Source: Flavobacteriaceae bacterium
Lineage (GTDB): Bacteria; Bacteroidota; Bacteroidia; Flavobacteriales; Flavobacteriaceae
DNA: 64,000 bases
Reading direction: 5' to 3'
Assembly: GCA_031277535.1 (NCBI GenBank)
Contig: JAITMD010000006.1
Span: forward strand, 434,001-498,000
Shown: positions 27,501 through 35,204 of the stretch, piece by piece
Layout: each line of letters starts with the position of its first letter
Numbering within the stretch: the stretch's first letter is position 1
Notes under the pieces: generated by a model
Databases searched by the model: none
Seen by the model: only the letters and a program-made list of their open reading frames with translations
Told to the model about the DNA's origin: nothing
Made by a program: the position numbers and the translations under genes

Positions 27501-27813
27501 ATACTATCAACTACTACATCCATTTGTAGAGGGATATTATAAAGTAGGAGACACAAAAGCTGCACGTAGCTTAGCAGAAAAAATAGAACAAAAATCATCA
27601 GAGGCTTTAAACTATTACAAATCATTACCGCTACAAGAACAGCATTATTATGGTCAAGATATTTACTCTGAAATTGAAATATGGAGACAGTTAGTCGCTA
27701 TTGTCAACGACAATGAAAAAGATGACAAATACGCAGACCAATCATTAAAACGTTTTGCTAAATATTACGAGCAATTCGGTTACCTATTCAAAGAAGAAAA
27801 AGAAGAGAAATAA
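24598..27813 (+). CDS. DUF2723 family large membrane protein (putative glycosyltransferase)
   Basis: 1071 residues from the ATG at 24598 (MLTFNYKKWNVVGG); a GTG 12 codons upstream is not used because a TACTTTG -7 box (24556-24562) ends there. About ten to twelve membrane helices fill residues 10-330 and 540-650. The N-terminal signature TVEPTVSFWDPGEYI with GHPPGAPFYQM is that of DUF2723 (GT117-like, related to protein O-mannosyltransferases). The C-terminal ~400 residues are soluble, with TPR-like helices near the end (KAKAKEIIDIAMTNMPVE). Family members are widespread single-copy genes in Bacteroidota. A role in protein or envelope glycosylation is plausible but unproven here. Confidence 0.9.
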   Translation: MLTFNYKKWNVVGGWACFIIALITYILTVEPTVSFWDPGEYISTSAKLEVGHPPGAPFYQMLGAFFSMFASSPEKIALMVNMVAVISSAFTILFMFWSISNILKKMVEKVEWNNNNAIVVLGSAAVGSLAFTFTDSFWFNAVESEVYASAMFFTSALLYLGLRWIDDIDNARGHKWLLLISLVIGCSFGVHLMALLTVPSIVLLYFFKKYPTVTIKNFIIANILAVVALFFLFAFMFPKLLALFGKTEIFMVNSLGMPFNSGTIFSLILLIGVFAGGLFYTKKKNYTGANTLILTLLFICIGLTSWLMLPIRANANVVINENRPSDAAELLAYYQREQYGDESIYYDSYFTKAYVGLDENMPWKDDKPNYERDNKTGKYVVVNEWKNAGQNFNETHKGVLPRMWSTDRNHRINYMRFGKMPTFSVKPEYAGNEEIMYLTDAMRKKLASGEFGVEELDNFFSKYGEALEIEVPTFGDNISFMFNYQFGYMYWRYLMWNFVGRQDDIQGQGDLQHGNWLSGIKFLDEIRLGSQDNLPSDVLNNKGRNTYFFLPFILGLVGFVYNYRKDPRMFWVLLVLFLFTSLALKIFLNERPYEPRERDYAVVPSFYIFAMWIGFGVYAIYEGLKKYLNPKIVGPAIIALSTLAAPVLLAQQNWDDHDRSNRYTALANAKAYLDSCDKNAIIFTIGDNDTFPLWYLQEVEGYRTDIRVVCTSLLTQDWYIDQMKAKTHNSEGLPIKFTHDQYVGNKRDAVIINPMVDGRIDINLFLDVIRSDHEQTKKITNAGTTLYIAPTNKISLPVDSAVIAKNNIVSPYLRDKVVPSIDIDIKEQAIYKHRLIMLDIVANNKWERPIYFSGGSFNEDDFLWMKDYLQLQGLIYKLVPIKTPVESRHPLDLGMIDSDRMYNTVKSWYWGNMGSDKIYHDPQTRRNALSYRLNLSRLSEQLINEGKKAKAKEIIDIAMTNMPVEYYGYYQLLHPFVEGYYKVGDTKAARSLAEKIEQKSSEALNYYKSLPLQEQHYYGQDIYSEIEIWRQLVAIVNDNEKDDKYADQSLKRFAKYYEQFGYLFKEEKEEK

Positions 27814-27830
27814 TACTTTTTCAATCATAC

Positions 27831-27863
27831 AAAAGGCGATAGACAATCTATCGCCTTTTCTTT
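27831..27863 (+). terminator. Intrinsic terminator of the DUF2723 gene
   Basis: AAAAGGCGATAGA pairs with TCTATCGCCTTTT, then TCTTTTT. Confidence 0.9.
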
Positions 27864-27864
27864 T

Positions 27865-27872
27865 TACCTTTG
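27865..27872 (+). promoter_or_regulatory. -7 box of thiL (TACCTTTG)
   Basis: Exact TAnnTTTG match followed by C, 24 bases before the ATG. It directly abuts the terminator of the upstream gene. Confidence 0.55.
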
Positions 27873-27896
27873 CAAAGCATTTAAGAAAGCATATTT

Positions 27897-28955
27897 ATGA
27901 TAGAGAATAAAAATCAACCTAAAACAGATTTAGGTCAATTAGGAGAATTTGGATTGATTGAGCATCTAACCAAACATTTTGAACTTGAACAAGAATCAAC
28001 GTTGAAAGGAATTGGTGATGATGCTGCTGTACTTTCATTTAACGATGACAAAGTAGTTGTATCTACAGACTTATTAGTTGAAGGTGTACACTTCGATTTA
28101 TCTTATATGCCCTTAAAACACTTAGGATACAAAGCTGTAGTAGTAAACCTATCAGACATCTGCGCGATGAATGCTGTTCCAACACAGATTACAGTTTCAA
28201 TTGCCGTGTCTAACAGATTCCCATTAGAAGCTATTGAAGAATTGTACGAAGGAATTGCTTTAGCGTGTAAATACTATAAAGTAGACTTAGTGGGAGGAGA
28301 CACTACCTCATCGCAAAAAGGTTTAATCATAAGTGTAACAGCTATTGGTAAAGCAAAAGAAGAAGAATTAGTATACCGCAGTGGTGCTGGAGAAACAGAC
28401 TTATTGGTAGTAACAGGTGATATAGGTTCTGCATATATGGGATTGCAAATATTGGAGAGAGAAAAACAAGTTTTCTTAGTTAACCCAAATAGCCAACCTG
28501 ATTTAGAAATATATGACTACATTATCGAACGTCAATTAAAACCTGAAGCTCGTGTAGATATCAAAAAACTATTAGAAGATTTAGAAGTAACACCTACATC
28601 AATGATTGACGTTTCAGACGGTGTTTCATCAGAAATTATGCATTTGTGTACACAATCTAAAGTTGGATGTAACTTATACGAAGACAAATTACCTTTAGAT
28701 CCACAATTTATGAATACATGTGAAGAGTTCAATATCGATTCTACAACTATGGCAATCAACGGTGGAGAAGATTACGAATTGTTGTTCACAATCAAAATGG
28801 AAGACTTTGAGAAGATAAAAGGAAATCCAAATTTATCTATCATAGGACATATGACACAAGAAAGTGAAGGCGTACACTTAATTACAAGAGCAAACACCAA
28901 AATTCCATTAAAAGCAAGAGGATGGAACGCTTTGCAAGACGAAGAACAAGAATAA
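27897..28955 (+). CDS. thiL: Thiamine-monophosphate kinase
   Basis: Phosphorylates thiamine monophosphate to the active cofactor thiamine pyrophosphate. 352 residues, AIR-synthase-like fold. Metal and ATP motifs: GIGDDAAVL near residue 40, VSTDLLVEGVHFDL near 60, VVNLSDICAMNAVP near 85, VGGDTTSS near 125, and DVSDGVSSE near 240. Start ATG at 27897 with its own promoter and a terminator after the stop, so a single-gene unit. Confidence 0.96.
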   Translation: MIENKNQPKTDLGQLGEFGLIEHLTKHFELEQESTLKGIGDDAAVLSFNDDKVVVSTDLLVEGVHFDLSYMPLKHLGYKAVVVNLSDICAMNAVPTQITVSIAVSNRFPLEAIEELYEGIALACKYYKVDLVGGDTTSSQKGLIISVTAIGKAKEEELVYRSGAGETDLLVVTGDIGSAYMGLQILEREKQVFLVNPNSQPDLEIYDYIIERQLKPEARVDIKKLLEDLEVTPTSMIDVSDGVSSEIMHLCTQSKVGCNLYEDKLPLDPQFMNTCEEFNIDSTTMAINGGEDYELLFTIKMEDFEKIKGNPNLSIIGHMTQESEGVHLITRANTKIPLKARGWNALQDEEQE

Positions 28956-28966
28956 AAATCATACCT

Positions 28967-29002
28967 AAAGGGCATATCTATTTATAGCATATGCCCTTTT
29001 TT
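28967..29002 (+). terminator. Intrinsic terminator of thiL
   Basis: AAAGGGCATAT (28967-28977) pairs with ATATGCCCTTT (28989-28999), then T-run. Confidence 0.9.
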
Positions 29003-29039
29003 ATGAGCAATTATTTGCCATCTATCCACACTTACAATA

Positions 29040-29134
29040 GGTTCTATGAGGAATCCGTGGGGGGTTCTTGAGGTTTTCTTCGGACTCTTCCAACAAATCC
29101 CCACTACACCCCAAGTATTCCCCAACAATACCCC
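29040..29134. repeat. GG/CCCC motifs at 10-11 base spacing in inverted halves
   Basis: Left half: GG or longer G-runs at 29040, 29050, 29061, 29072 and 29082. Right half: CCCC at 29099, 29109, 29120 and 29131. Spacing is 10-11 bases throughout, and the right half repeats CCCCAACAATA-like units. The two halves face each other, as in the better-conserved array at 45890-45993. No gene overlaps it. Confidence 0.45.
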
Positions 29135-29737
29135 AACAAACTAAAAATAAGTCCCGTATTTACTGGCTTCAACAACAATACAGCATTTGGACTACAACAA
29201 TCCCAAATAAACACAACAACTTATAAAGCAACAGCTTAACATTCAAAAACACTTCTTTAACCTCAAAAAAAGAGGGGTGCTTTTTTGGGATTAGGTATCA
29301 AAAAAGTTCTTTTTAAGTAGATAAAACGAAAAAACATTCTTCTTTTAAATATAAATCGGCTTTAATTACATCATTCGAGGGAGTACAAACAGAAAAAACA
29401 ACCTATTTTTTTTCAAGCACTTTGGCTAATTAGTCTTTCTACTTCTCTTATCTATATCATTGATTGGTCATTACTATACACTATCGAATTTAGATGTTAC
29501 TCTAATCAAACATTTTTTCTCAAGTACATCTAATAATAAGAAGCAAAGGCATAAAGGATAAAAAATCCTCTTTATTTTATCACTTTTAATACCTACCTCA
29601 TTATTATAATTAAAATCAATGCTATTTCTTATATCACAATTACCCACTCTATTACACTTTATTTAAATTATCACTAATAATTGTATATATCGTTGACATT
29701 TAATTATATTTACCAAGACCAAAAACTATTTTATATA
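29135..29737. other. Gene-free stretch before the carboxylase operon
   Basis: AT-rich, no credible gene. It holds a weak hairpin AAAGGAT/ATCCTCTTT at about 29553-29573 and a poly-purine/pyrimidine stretch near 29270-29300. The promoter of the carboxylase operon should lie in its right end, but no clear TAnnTTTG box was found close to the ATG at 29738. Confidence 0.4.
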
Positions 29738-30223
29738 ATGAATAAAACTTATCAACTTAAAGTTAATGGGGATGTTGTTTTTGAAAGTGACGCTTTATTA
29801 AATGATGATATTAAGGCTGCGGCGATAAGCTCTACTGCTTATCATGTACTTAAAAACAATAAATCCTTCGAAGTACAAATCGATTCAGAACAATTTACAG
29901 CAAAAAAATACCAAATCACTGTAAATGGCAATCAATACACCGTAGATATTCAAACCGAACTCGATAAATTAATCAATCAACTTGGATTTTCACTAAACGC
30001 TGCAAAACAGGTAAATTCTATCAAAGCTCCAATGCCTGGACTTATATTAGATATCCTTGTAGAGGTTGGACAAGAAGTTGCAGAAAATGACAACCTTCTA
30101 ATCTTAGAAGCAATGAAAATGGAAAACAACTTATCTTCTCCAAGAGCAGGTGTAATCAAGTCAATCAACGTAACAAAAGGTGCTACTGTTGACAAAGGAT
30201 TAGTTTTAATTGAATTCGAATAA
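29738..30223 (+). CDS. Biotin carboxyl-carrier protein of acyl-CoA carboxylase
   Basis: 161 residues from the ATG at 29738 (MNKTYQLKVNGD); a 19-codon upstream extension is AT-rich and not protein-like. The C-terminal biotinyl domain carries the biotinylated lysine K127 in LEAMKMENN, preceded by the APMPG turn. A GAVE-type N-terminal domain precedes it. It carries CO2 from the biotin carboxylase to the carboxyltransferase encoded by the next two genes (2- and 5-base gaps). The set probably serves propionyl-CoA carboxylation. Confidence 0.92.
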   Translation: MNKTYQLKVNGDVVFESDALLNDDIKAAAISSTAYHVLKNNKSFEVQIDSEQFTAKKYQITVNGNQYTVDIQTELDKLINQLGFSLNAAKQVNSIKAPMPGLILDILVEVGQEVAENDNLLILEAMKMENNLSSPRAGVIKSINVTKGATVDKGLVLIEFE

Positions 30224-30225
30224 TC

Positions 30226-31665
30226 ATGAAAAAAATATTAGTTGCCAATCGTGGCGAAATTGCTGTTCGTATCATGAAAACAGCAAAAAAGATGGGAATA
30301 AAAACAGTAGCAGTATACTCTACAGTTGACCGTATGGCTCCACATGTTCGAATGGCTGATGAAGCTGTTTGCATTGGAGAAGCGCCATCTAATCAATCGT
30401 ATTTATTAGGAGATAAAATTTTAGAAGTTGCCAAATCATTACAAGTAGATGGTATCCACCCAGGATATGGTTTCTTGAGTGAAAATGCAAACTTTGCTAT
30501 TGCTTGTGCAAATGCGGGAGTTACTTTTATTGGTCCAGACACTCACGCAATCGAAGTAATGGGAAATAAATTAGCTGCTAAAGAAACAGTAAAAGAATAC
30601 AACATTCCTATGGTACCTGGTTTGGACGAAGCTATTACAGATGTTGCTAAAGCAAAAAAAGTAGCGACTGAAATAGGCTTTCCAATACTAATCAAAGCTG
30701 CTGCTGGTGGTGGTGGAAAAGGAATGCGTGTTGTAGAAAAAGAAGAAGAATTTGAAAGTCAGATGCAACGTGCTATTTCTGAAGCAACAAATGCTTTTGG
30801 AGATGGTTCTGTTTTCATTGAAAAATATATTGGTTCGCCAAGACACATCGAAATACAAGTATTAGCAGACAAACATGGTAATATTGTTTACTTATTTGAA
30901 CGCGAATGTAGTATTCAACGTCGTCATCAAAAAGTAGTAGAAGAGGCTCCTTCTGCTGTATTAACTCCAGAAATTAGAAAACAAATGGGAGAAGCTGCTG
31001 TACGTGTAGCTGCTTCTTGTAACTACGTAGGAGCTGGTACTGTTGAATTTTTAATTGACGAAAAACTAAACTTCTATTTCTTAGAAATGAACACTCGTTT
31101 ACAGGTAGAACACCCTGTAACGGAGTTAATCACAGGACTGGATTTAGTAGAAATGCAAATCAAAGTAGCTCGTGGTGAAAAACTACCTTTTACACAAGAC
31201 GATTTACAAATAAAAGGACATGCAATGGAATTGCGTATCTATGCAGAAGATCCTTTAAATGACTTTTTGCCAAGCGTAGGAAACTTAGAAGTATATCAGT
31301 TACCTGTAGGTGAAGGTATTCGCGTAGATAATGGAATCGAAGAAGGTATGGATGTGCCAATCTATTATGATCCAATGCTTGCCAAATTAATTACTTATGG
31401 AAAAACACGTGAAGAAGCTATCGAAATAATGATTGAAGCTATTCACGACTATAAAGTAAAAGGAATTAGCACAACTTTGCCATTTGGTAAATTTGTAATG
31501 GAACACCAAGCTTTTAGAGATGGTCATTTTGACACAAACTTTGTGAAGAAATTCTACAACTCAGACTTGATTAAAGAAGAGTATAAAGATGAAGCTGAAA
31601 TAGCTGCATTTATTGCTATTCAGAAGTATTTAGAAGACCAAAAACAACTACGCTTACCAAACTAA
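30226..31665 (+). CDS. Biotin carboxylase subunit of acyl-CoA carboxylase
   Basis: 479 residues, AccC/PccA-like. ATP-grasp enzyme that carboxylates biotin with bicarbonate and ATP. N-terminal [15 protein letters not shown], glycine-rich ATP loop [14 protein letters not shown] near residue 160, [16 protein letters not shown] near 228, and [14 protein letters not shown] near 288 are all intact. C-terminal domain complete. Two bases after the carrier gene; five before the carboxyltransferase gene. Separate small subunits rather than one fused alpha chain is the actinobacterial/Bacteroidota arrangement. Confidence 0.95.
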   Translation: MKKILVANRGEIAVRIMKTAKKMGIKTVAVYSTVDRMAPHVRMADEAVCIGEAPSNQSYLLGDKILEVAKSLQVDGIHPGYGFLSENANFAIACANAGVTFIGPDTHAIEVMGNKLAAKETVKEYNIPMVPGLDEAITDVAKAKKVATEIGFPILIKAAAGGGGKGMRVVEKEEEFESQMQRAISEATNAFGDGSVFIEKYIGSPRHIEIQVLADKHGNIVYLFERECSIQRRHQKVVEEAPSAVLTPEIRKQMGEAAVRVAASCNYVGAGTVEFLIDEKLNFYFLEMNTRLQVEHPVTELITGLDLVEMQIKVARGEKLPFTQDDLQIKGHAMELRIYAEDPLNDFLPSVGNLEVYQLPVGEGIRVDNGIEEGMDVPIYYDPMLAKLITYGKTREEAIEIMIEAIHDYKVKGISTTLPFGKFVMEHQAFRDGHFDTNFVKKFYNSDLIKEEYKDEAEIAAFIAIQKYLEDQKQLRLPN

Positions 31666-31670
31666 TAACT

Positions 31671-33212
31671 ATGAACGCAAAGATTCAAAAATTACAAGAT
31701 ATACAAGCTCAAGCTAAACTTGGCGGAGGGCAAAAAAGAATAGACACTCAACACAGCAAAGGCAAACTTACTGCCAGAGAACGTGTAGAATACTTATTAG
31801 ACGAAGGTTCTTTTGAAGAAATTGGTATGTTGGTAACTCACCGTACAACAGACTTCGGTATGGACAAAGAGATCTATCACGGAGATGGTGTGGTAACAGG
31901 GTACGGAACAATCAATGGGCGTTTGGTATATGTATTTGCTCAAGATTTCACTGTATTCGGAGGTGCTTTATCTGAAACACATGCAGAGAAAATCTGTAAA
32001 GTGATGGATATGGCTTTAAAAATGGGAGCTCCTATGATTGGATTAAATGATTCAGGAGGTGCACGTATCCAAGAAGGTGTTCGTTCTTTAGGTGGATATG
32101 CAGACATCTTTTATCGCAATGTACAGGCATCAGGAGTAATACCTCAGCTATCAGCTATTATGGGACCTTGTGCTGGTGGAGCTGTTTACTCTCCTGCAAT
32201 GACCGACTTCACAATGATGGTAGAAGGATCAAGCTATATGTTTGTAACAGGACCAAATGTGGTAAAAACAGTAACAAACGAAGAGGTAACTTCTGAAGAG
32301 TTAGGGGGAGCAAGTACACACTCTACAAAATCTGGAGTAGCACATACTACTTCACCAAATGATGTAGCTTGTTTGGAGGATGTGAAAAAATTGTTGTCAT
32401 ACCTACCACAAAACAATACAGAAAAACCAATGGATCTTCCATATACTGTAGGAGATGAATACAGATTTGAGTTAGACGATATTGTACCAGAAAGTGCAAA
32501 TAAACCATACGATATGAAAGACGTTATTCAACATATTATTGATGAAGACTCTTTCTTTGAAATTCACAAAGACTATGCAGAGAATATTGTAGTAGGATTT
32601 GCAAGACTTGGAGGAAAAAGCGTGGGTATTGTAGCAAACAACCCAATGTTTTTAGCGGGATGTTTGGATGTAAACAGTTCGATTAAAGCAGCTCGTTTTA
32701 CACGTTTTTGCGATGCCTTTAATATTCCATTGTTAGTATTAGTAGATGTACCTGGATTCTTACCTGGTACAGATCAAGAGTGGAATGGTATTATTGTACA
32801 TGGTGCTAAATTACTATATGCTTTGAGTGAAGCAACTGTTCCAAAAGTAACAGTTATCACGCGTAAAGCTTATGGAGGGGCATACGATGTAATGAACTCT
32901 AAACACATTGGAGCAGATATGAACTTTGCTTGGCCAAATGCAGAAATTGCTGTAATGGGAGCAAAAGGTGCCAGTGAGATTATCTTTAAAAAAGAGATTT
33001 CAGAAGCAACAGATCCTGCTGCTAAATTGGCTGAAAAAGAGGCTGAATATGCAGATAAGTTTGCAACGCCATATAGAGCTGCTCAACGTGGTTTTATAGA
33101 CGAAGTAATCTTACCTAATGAAACACGTAGAAAATTGCTTAAAGCATTCTCTATGTTAGAAAACAAAGAAGTAAATATGCCAAATAGAAAACATGGTAAT
33201 ATTCCATTGTAA
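31671..33212 (+). CDS. Acyl-CoA carboxylase beta subunit (propionyl-CoA carboxylase type)
   Basis: Carboxyltransferase of 513 residues, moving CO2 from biotin to an acyl-CoA. Two crotonase-like halves with oxyanion-hole glycines: [12 protein letters not shown] and [12 protein letters not shown] in the first, [17 protein letters not shown] and [12 protein letters not shown] in the second. [17 protein letters not shown] near the N-terminus is the family start. PccB-type chains are this length, whereas AccD is shorter, so propionyl-CoA (to methylmalonyl-CoA) is the likely substrate. A hairpin terminator follows. Confidence 0.93.
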   Translation: MNAKIQKLQDIQAQAKLGGGQKRIDTQHSKGKLTARERVEYLLDEGSFEEIGMLVTHRTTDFGMDKEIYHGDGVVTGYGTINGRLVYVFAQDFTVFGGALSETHAEKICKVMDMALKMGAPMIGLNDSGGARIQEGVRSLGGYADIFYRNVQASGVIPQLSAIMGPCAGGAVYSPAMTDFTMMVEGSSYMFVTGPNVVKTVTNEEVTSEELGGASTHSTKSGVAHTTSPNDVACLEDVKKLLSYLPQNNTEKPMDLPYTVGDEYRFELDDIVPESANKPYDMKDVIQHIIDEDSFFEIHKDYAENIVVGFARLGGKSVGIVANNPMFLAGCLDVNSSIKAARFTRFCDAFNIPLLVLVDVPGFLPGTDQEWNGIIVHGAKLLYALSEATVPKVTVITRKAYGGAYDVMNSKHIGADMNFAWPNAEIAVMGAKGASEIIFKKEISEATDPAAKLAEKEAEYADKFATPYRAAQRGFIDEVILPNETRRKLLKAFSMLENKEVNMPNRKHGNIPL

Positions 33213-33249
33213 GCTATGGTCTTATTTCTATTAGCAGTTTAAATAAATC

Positions 33250-33281
33250 AAGGGTTGCCTATAAAAGACAACCCTTTTATT
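33250..33281 (+). terminator. Intrinsic terminator of the carboxylase operon
   Basis: AAGGGTTG pairs with CAACCCTT, followed by TTATTTTG. Confidence 0.85.
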
Positions 33282-33284
33282 TTG

Positions 33285-33291
33285 TATTTTG
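33285..33291 (+). promoter_or_regulatory. -7-like box (TATTTTG) of the DUF2625/SUKH pair
   Basis: TATTTTG followed by C, 17 bases before the ATG at 33309, a short variant of TAnnTTTG. Confidence 0.4.
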
Positions 33292-33308
33292 CCTCAAATT
33301 AAAAACGA

Positions 33309-34013
33309 ATGAAAACATTAGCTGAGTTAATTAATACAGACGAACCAGCATTACCTATCTTACAAGAATGGATTAATAATGCCGAACGCCCTGTAGAAAT
33401 ACTACCGCTGACCTTTCCAGAAAAAGCAGATGCTACATTACTACATCTGCAAGTAACCACACGCTCACCTTTAGGCGCAATTGCACATCAAACAGGTGGT
33501 ATATTAATAGACTCTGGCTGGGTACGCATATTGGGTGGTGGATTTGAAAACCAAAGGAACACATTTCCCTCTTTGTTAGAATGGAACACAAACAAAACAG
33601 TCAATAGCAACAACGAAGCAATAGAAGGATATCTGATTGTAGCCATTGATGTACTGGGTGGTTATTTTTGTATAAACAGTGGAGGACTTGGAGATGACAT
33701 AGGAAAAATATATTACTTCTCTCCTGACAGTTTAGATTTCGAACCGTTAGATGTTAGTTATTCCGATTTAATTTACTTCTTTATTTGTGGTAATCTGAAT
33801 CAATTTTATGAAGGATTCAAATGGAATACTTGGCAAGAAGACCTTGCAATACTTCCTTTGGACCATGTATTTAGCTTCTACCCTTTTCTATGGACCAAAG
33901 AAGGAAAACACATAGAAGAGACAATAAAAAAACCAATTGCTACAGAAGAGCAGTATCAAGTAGATATCACTTACCGAAAAGGATTAAACAATATTGAGAA
34001 TAAATATACTTAA
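33309..34013 (+). CDS. DUF2625 domain protein
   Basis: 234 residues covering the whole DUF2625 family: MKTLAELINTDEPA at the start, QVTTRSPLGAIAHQTGGIL with WVRILGGG near residue 60-80, then GGYFCINSGGLG and IYYFSPDSLDFEPLD, and FYPFLWTKEGK near the end. No signal peptide or membrane segment, so cytoplasmic. The biochemical role is not known; the neighbouring SUKH-type gene starts directly after its stop codon (TAA then ATG), so the two are translated together and may be related in function, for example as immunity-type proteins. Confidence 0.85.
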   Translation: MKTLAELINTDEPALPILQEWINNAERPVEILPLTFPEKADATLLHLQVTTRSPLGAIAHQTGGILIDSGWVRILGGGFENQRNTFPSLLEWNTNKTVNSNNEAIEGYLIVAIDVLGGYFCINSGGLGDDIGKIYYFSPDSLDFEPLDVSYSDLIYFFICGNLNQFYEGFKWNTWQEDLAILPLDHVFSFYPFLWTKEGKHIEETIKKPIATEEQYQVDITYRKGLNNIENKYT

Positions 34014-34514
34014 ATGAGCAAATTTGATTACTATACTATAATTCCTAACTATAGTACACATGCAACAACATTAGTGACTTCTACCATAGAAGAAATAAAT
34101 CAGTGTGAACAACAATTGCACTTCAATTTTGAAGAAGACTACAAAACTTATATACAACAATACGGAGAAGGTCTATTAGGAGGTACTTATATTCGTATTT
34201 ATCCTCCTATGCGCATTATAGCTGAACAAGAAGAATGGTTGAAACGAATAACGGAATACTTTTTTTGGGAAGATGGTAAAGAAGTATTAACTAAAGAACA
34301 AGTACAAGAAGCAATTTGTATTGGCGATACATTTGATGGGGATGAGATTATTTTTTATCAAGAGCAATACTATGTGTTGCCTCGTTATGAAGAAAACATT
34401 TATCTACTTGGACAAAATCTTTATAATGCAATAGAATGGTTATGCAACTCAGGTACCTTAACAGAGGCCTTTGCAGAAAGACAATTTGAACCTTTTAACG
34501 AAGCAAAAAGTTAA
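34014..34514 (+). CDS. SMI1/KNR4 (SUKH superfamily) protein
   Basis: 166 residues, acidic. A SUKH-type pattern is visible: EEINQCEQQLHFNFEEDYK near residue 25-43 followed by YIQQYGEGLLGG and a C-terminal GDTFDGDEIIFYQEQYYVLP. SUKH proteins often neutralise contact-dependent or polymorphic toxins. No toxin gene is next to it. The ATG immediately follows the stop of the DUF2625 gene. Either a housekeeping SUKH protein or an orphan immunity gene. Confidence 0.75.
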   Translation: MSKFDYYTIIPNYSTHATTLVTSTIEEINQCEQQLHFNFEEDYKTYIQQYGEGLLGGTYIRIYPPMRIIAEQEEWLKRITEYFFWEDGKEVLTKEQVQEAICIGDTFDGDEIIFYQEQYYVLPRYEENIYLLGQNLYNAIEWLCNSGTLTEAFAERQFEPFNEAKS

Positions 34515-34526
34515 GTGATAATAGAT

Positions 34527-34569
34527 AAGGCCATTGTAGAGCTTACTCTCTCTACAATGGCCTTATTTT
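34527..34569 (+). terminator. Intrinsic terminator of the DUF2625/SUKH operon
   Basis: Perfect 15-base stem AAGGCCATTGTAGAG with CTCTACAATGGCCTT, then ATTTTA. Confidence 0.9.
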
Positions 34570-34684
34570 ACTTTTTATTAGAATTTCATTAGAAGTAAAC
34601 GGTATATTTACTTTGAATAATTACAAATTACTACCTTGCGTCGAAATAATACAATGAAATAGCTTCTTTGTATTATTCTATTAA

Positions 34685-34692
34685 TAACTTTG
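34685..34692 (+). promoter_or_regulatory. -7 box of the metal-efflux operon (TAACTTTG)
   Basis: Exact TAnnTTTG. Transcription from it would start near 34697, which rules out the in-frame TTG at 34690 as start of the next gene and favours GTG at 34723. Confidence 0.5.
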
Positions 34693-34722
34693 TACTATTC
34701 AATTAGCAAACAATCAATTAAA

Positions 34723-35103
34723 GTGAGACGTAAGATAGCCTTATTACTTATGACGGTGTTCTTGATTTCGACAACTGAACTTGGGCAGGTGTTGAAGTTT
34801 CCTCTATTGGTTGAACACTATGTTGAACACACTTCAAACAATCCAGAACTATCTTTATGGGGGTTCTTACAAATTCACTATAGCAAAAGTCACAAAGAAG
34901 AAGGAGATCCGATGGATGAAAAGCTGCCATTTGTATCTCACATTCACTTTGTAAGTATCGTAGGTATAGTAAACATCGCTCCTGCTTTAAAGATAGAGCG
35001 CATTAAGTTTAATACAATTCATAACAAGATTCACGCTTTCAACGAAGATGAAGTTGAGAGTAGCTATCTTTCATCTATCTGGCAACCGCCAAAATATTGT
35101 TAA
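34723..35103 (+). CDS. Small exported protein linked to metal-efflux operon
   Basis: About 126 residues if begun at GTG 34723 (VRRKIALLLMTVFLI); ATG at 34750 is the alternative. The start is a hydrophobic, signal-like helix, and the rest is polar with histidine-containing pieces (LLVEHYVEH, IHYSKSHKEEGD, SHIHF) that could bind metal. Similar short genes commonly precede CzcA/CusA-type pumps in flavobacteria. It is about 100 bases upstream of the pump gene and probably co-transcribed from the promoter at 34685. Function is not known. Confidence 0.65.
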   Translation: MRRKIALLLMTVFLISTTELGQVLKFPLLVEHYVEHTSNNPELSLWGFLQIHYSKSHKEEGDPMDEKLPFVSHIHFVSIVGIVNIAPALKIERIKFNTIHNKIHAFNEDEVESSYLSSIWQPPKYC

Positions 35104-35204
35104 TACATTATCGGAAATTTAGTCGTAAATTCACACTACCTATTAGTAATGAACAAATTGGCTATGAATACTATACAACAATAACGTATTAACAAAGAAT
35201 AATC

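Noticed and set aside
34690..34722. TTG start for the small efflux-associated protein
   Set aside because: It overlaps the -7 box, so it would lie upstream of the transcription start.
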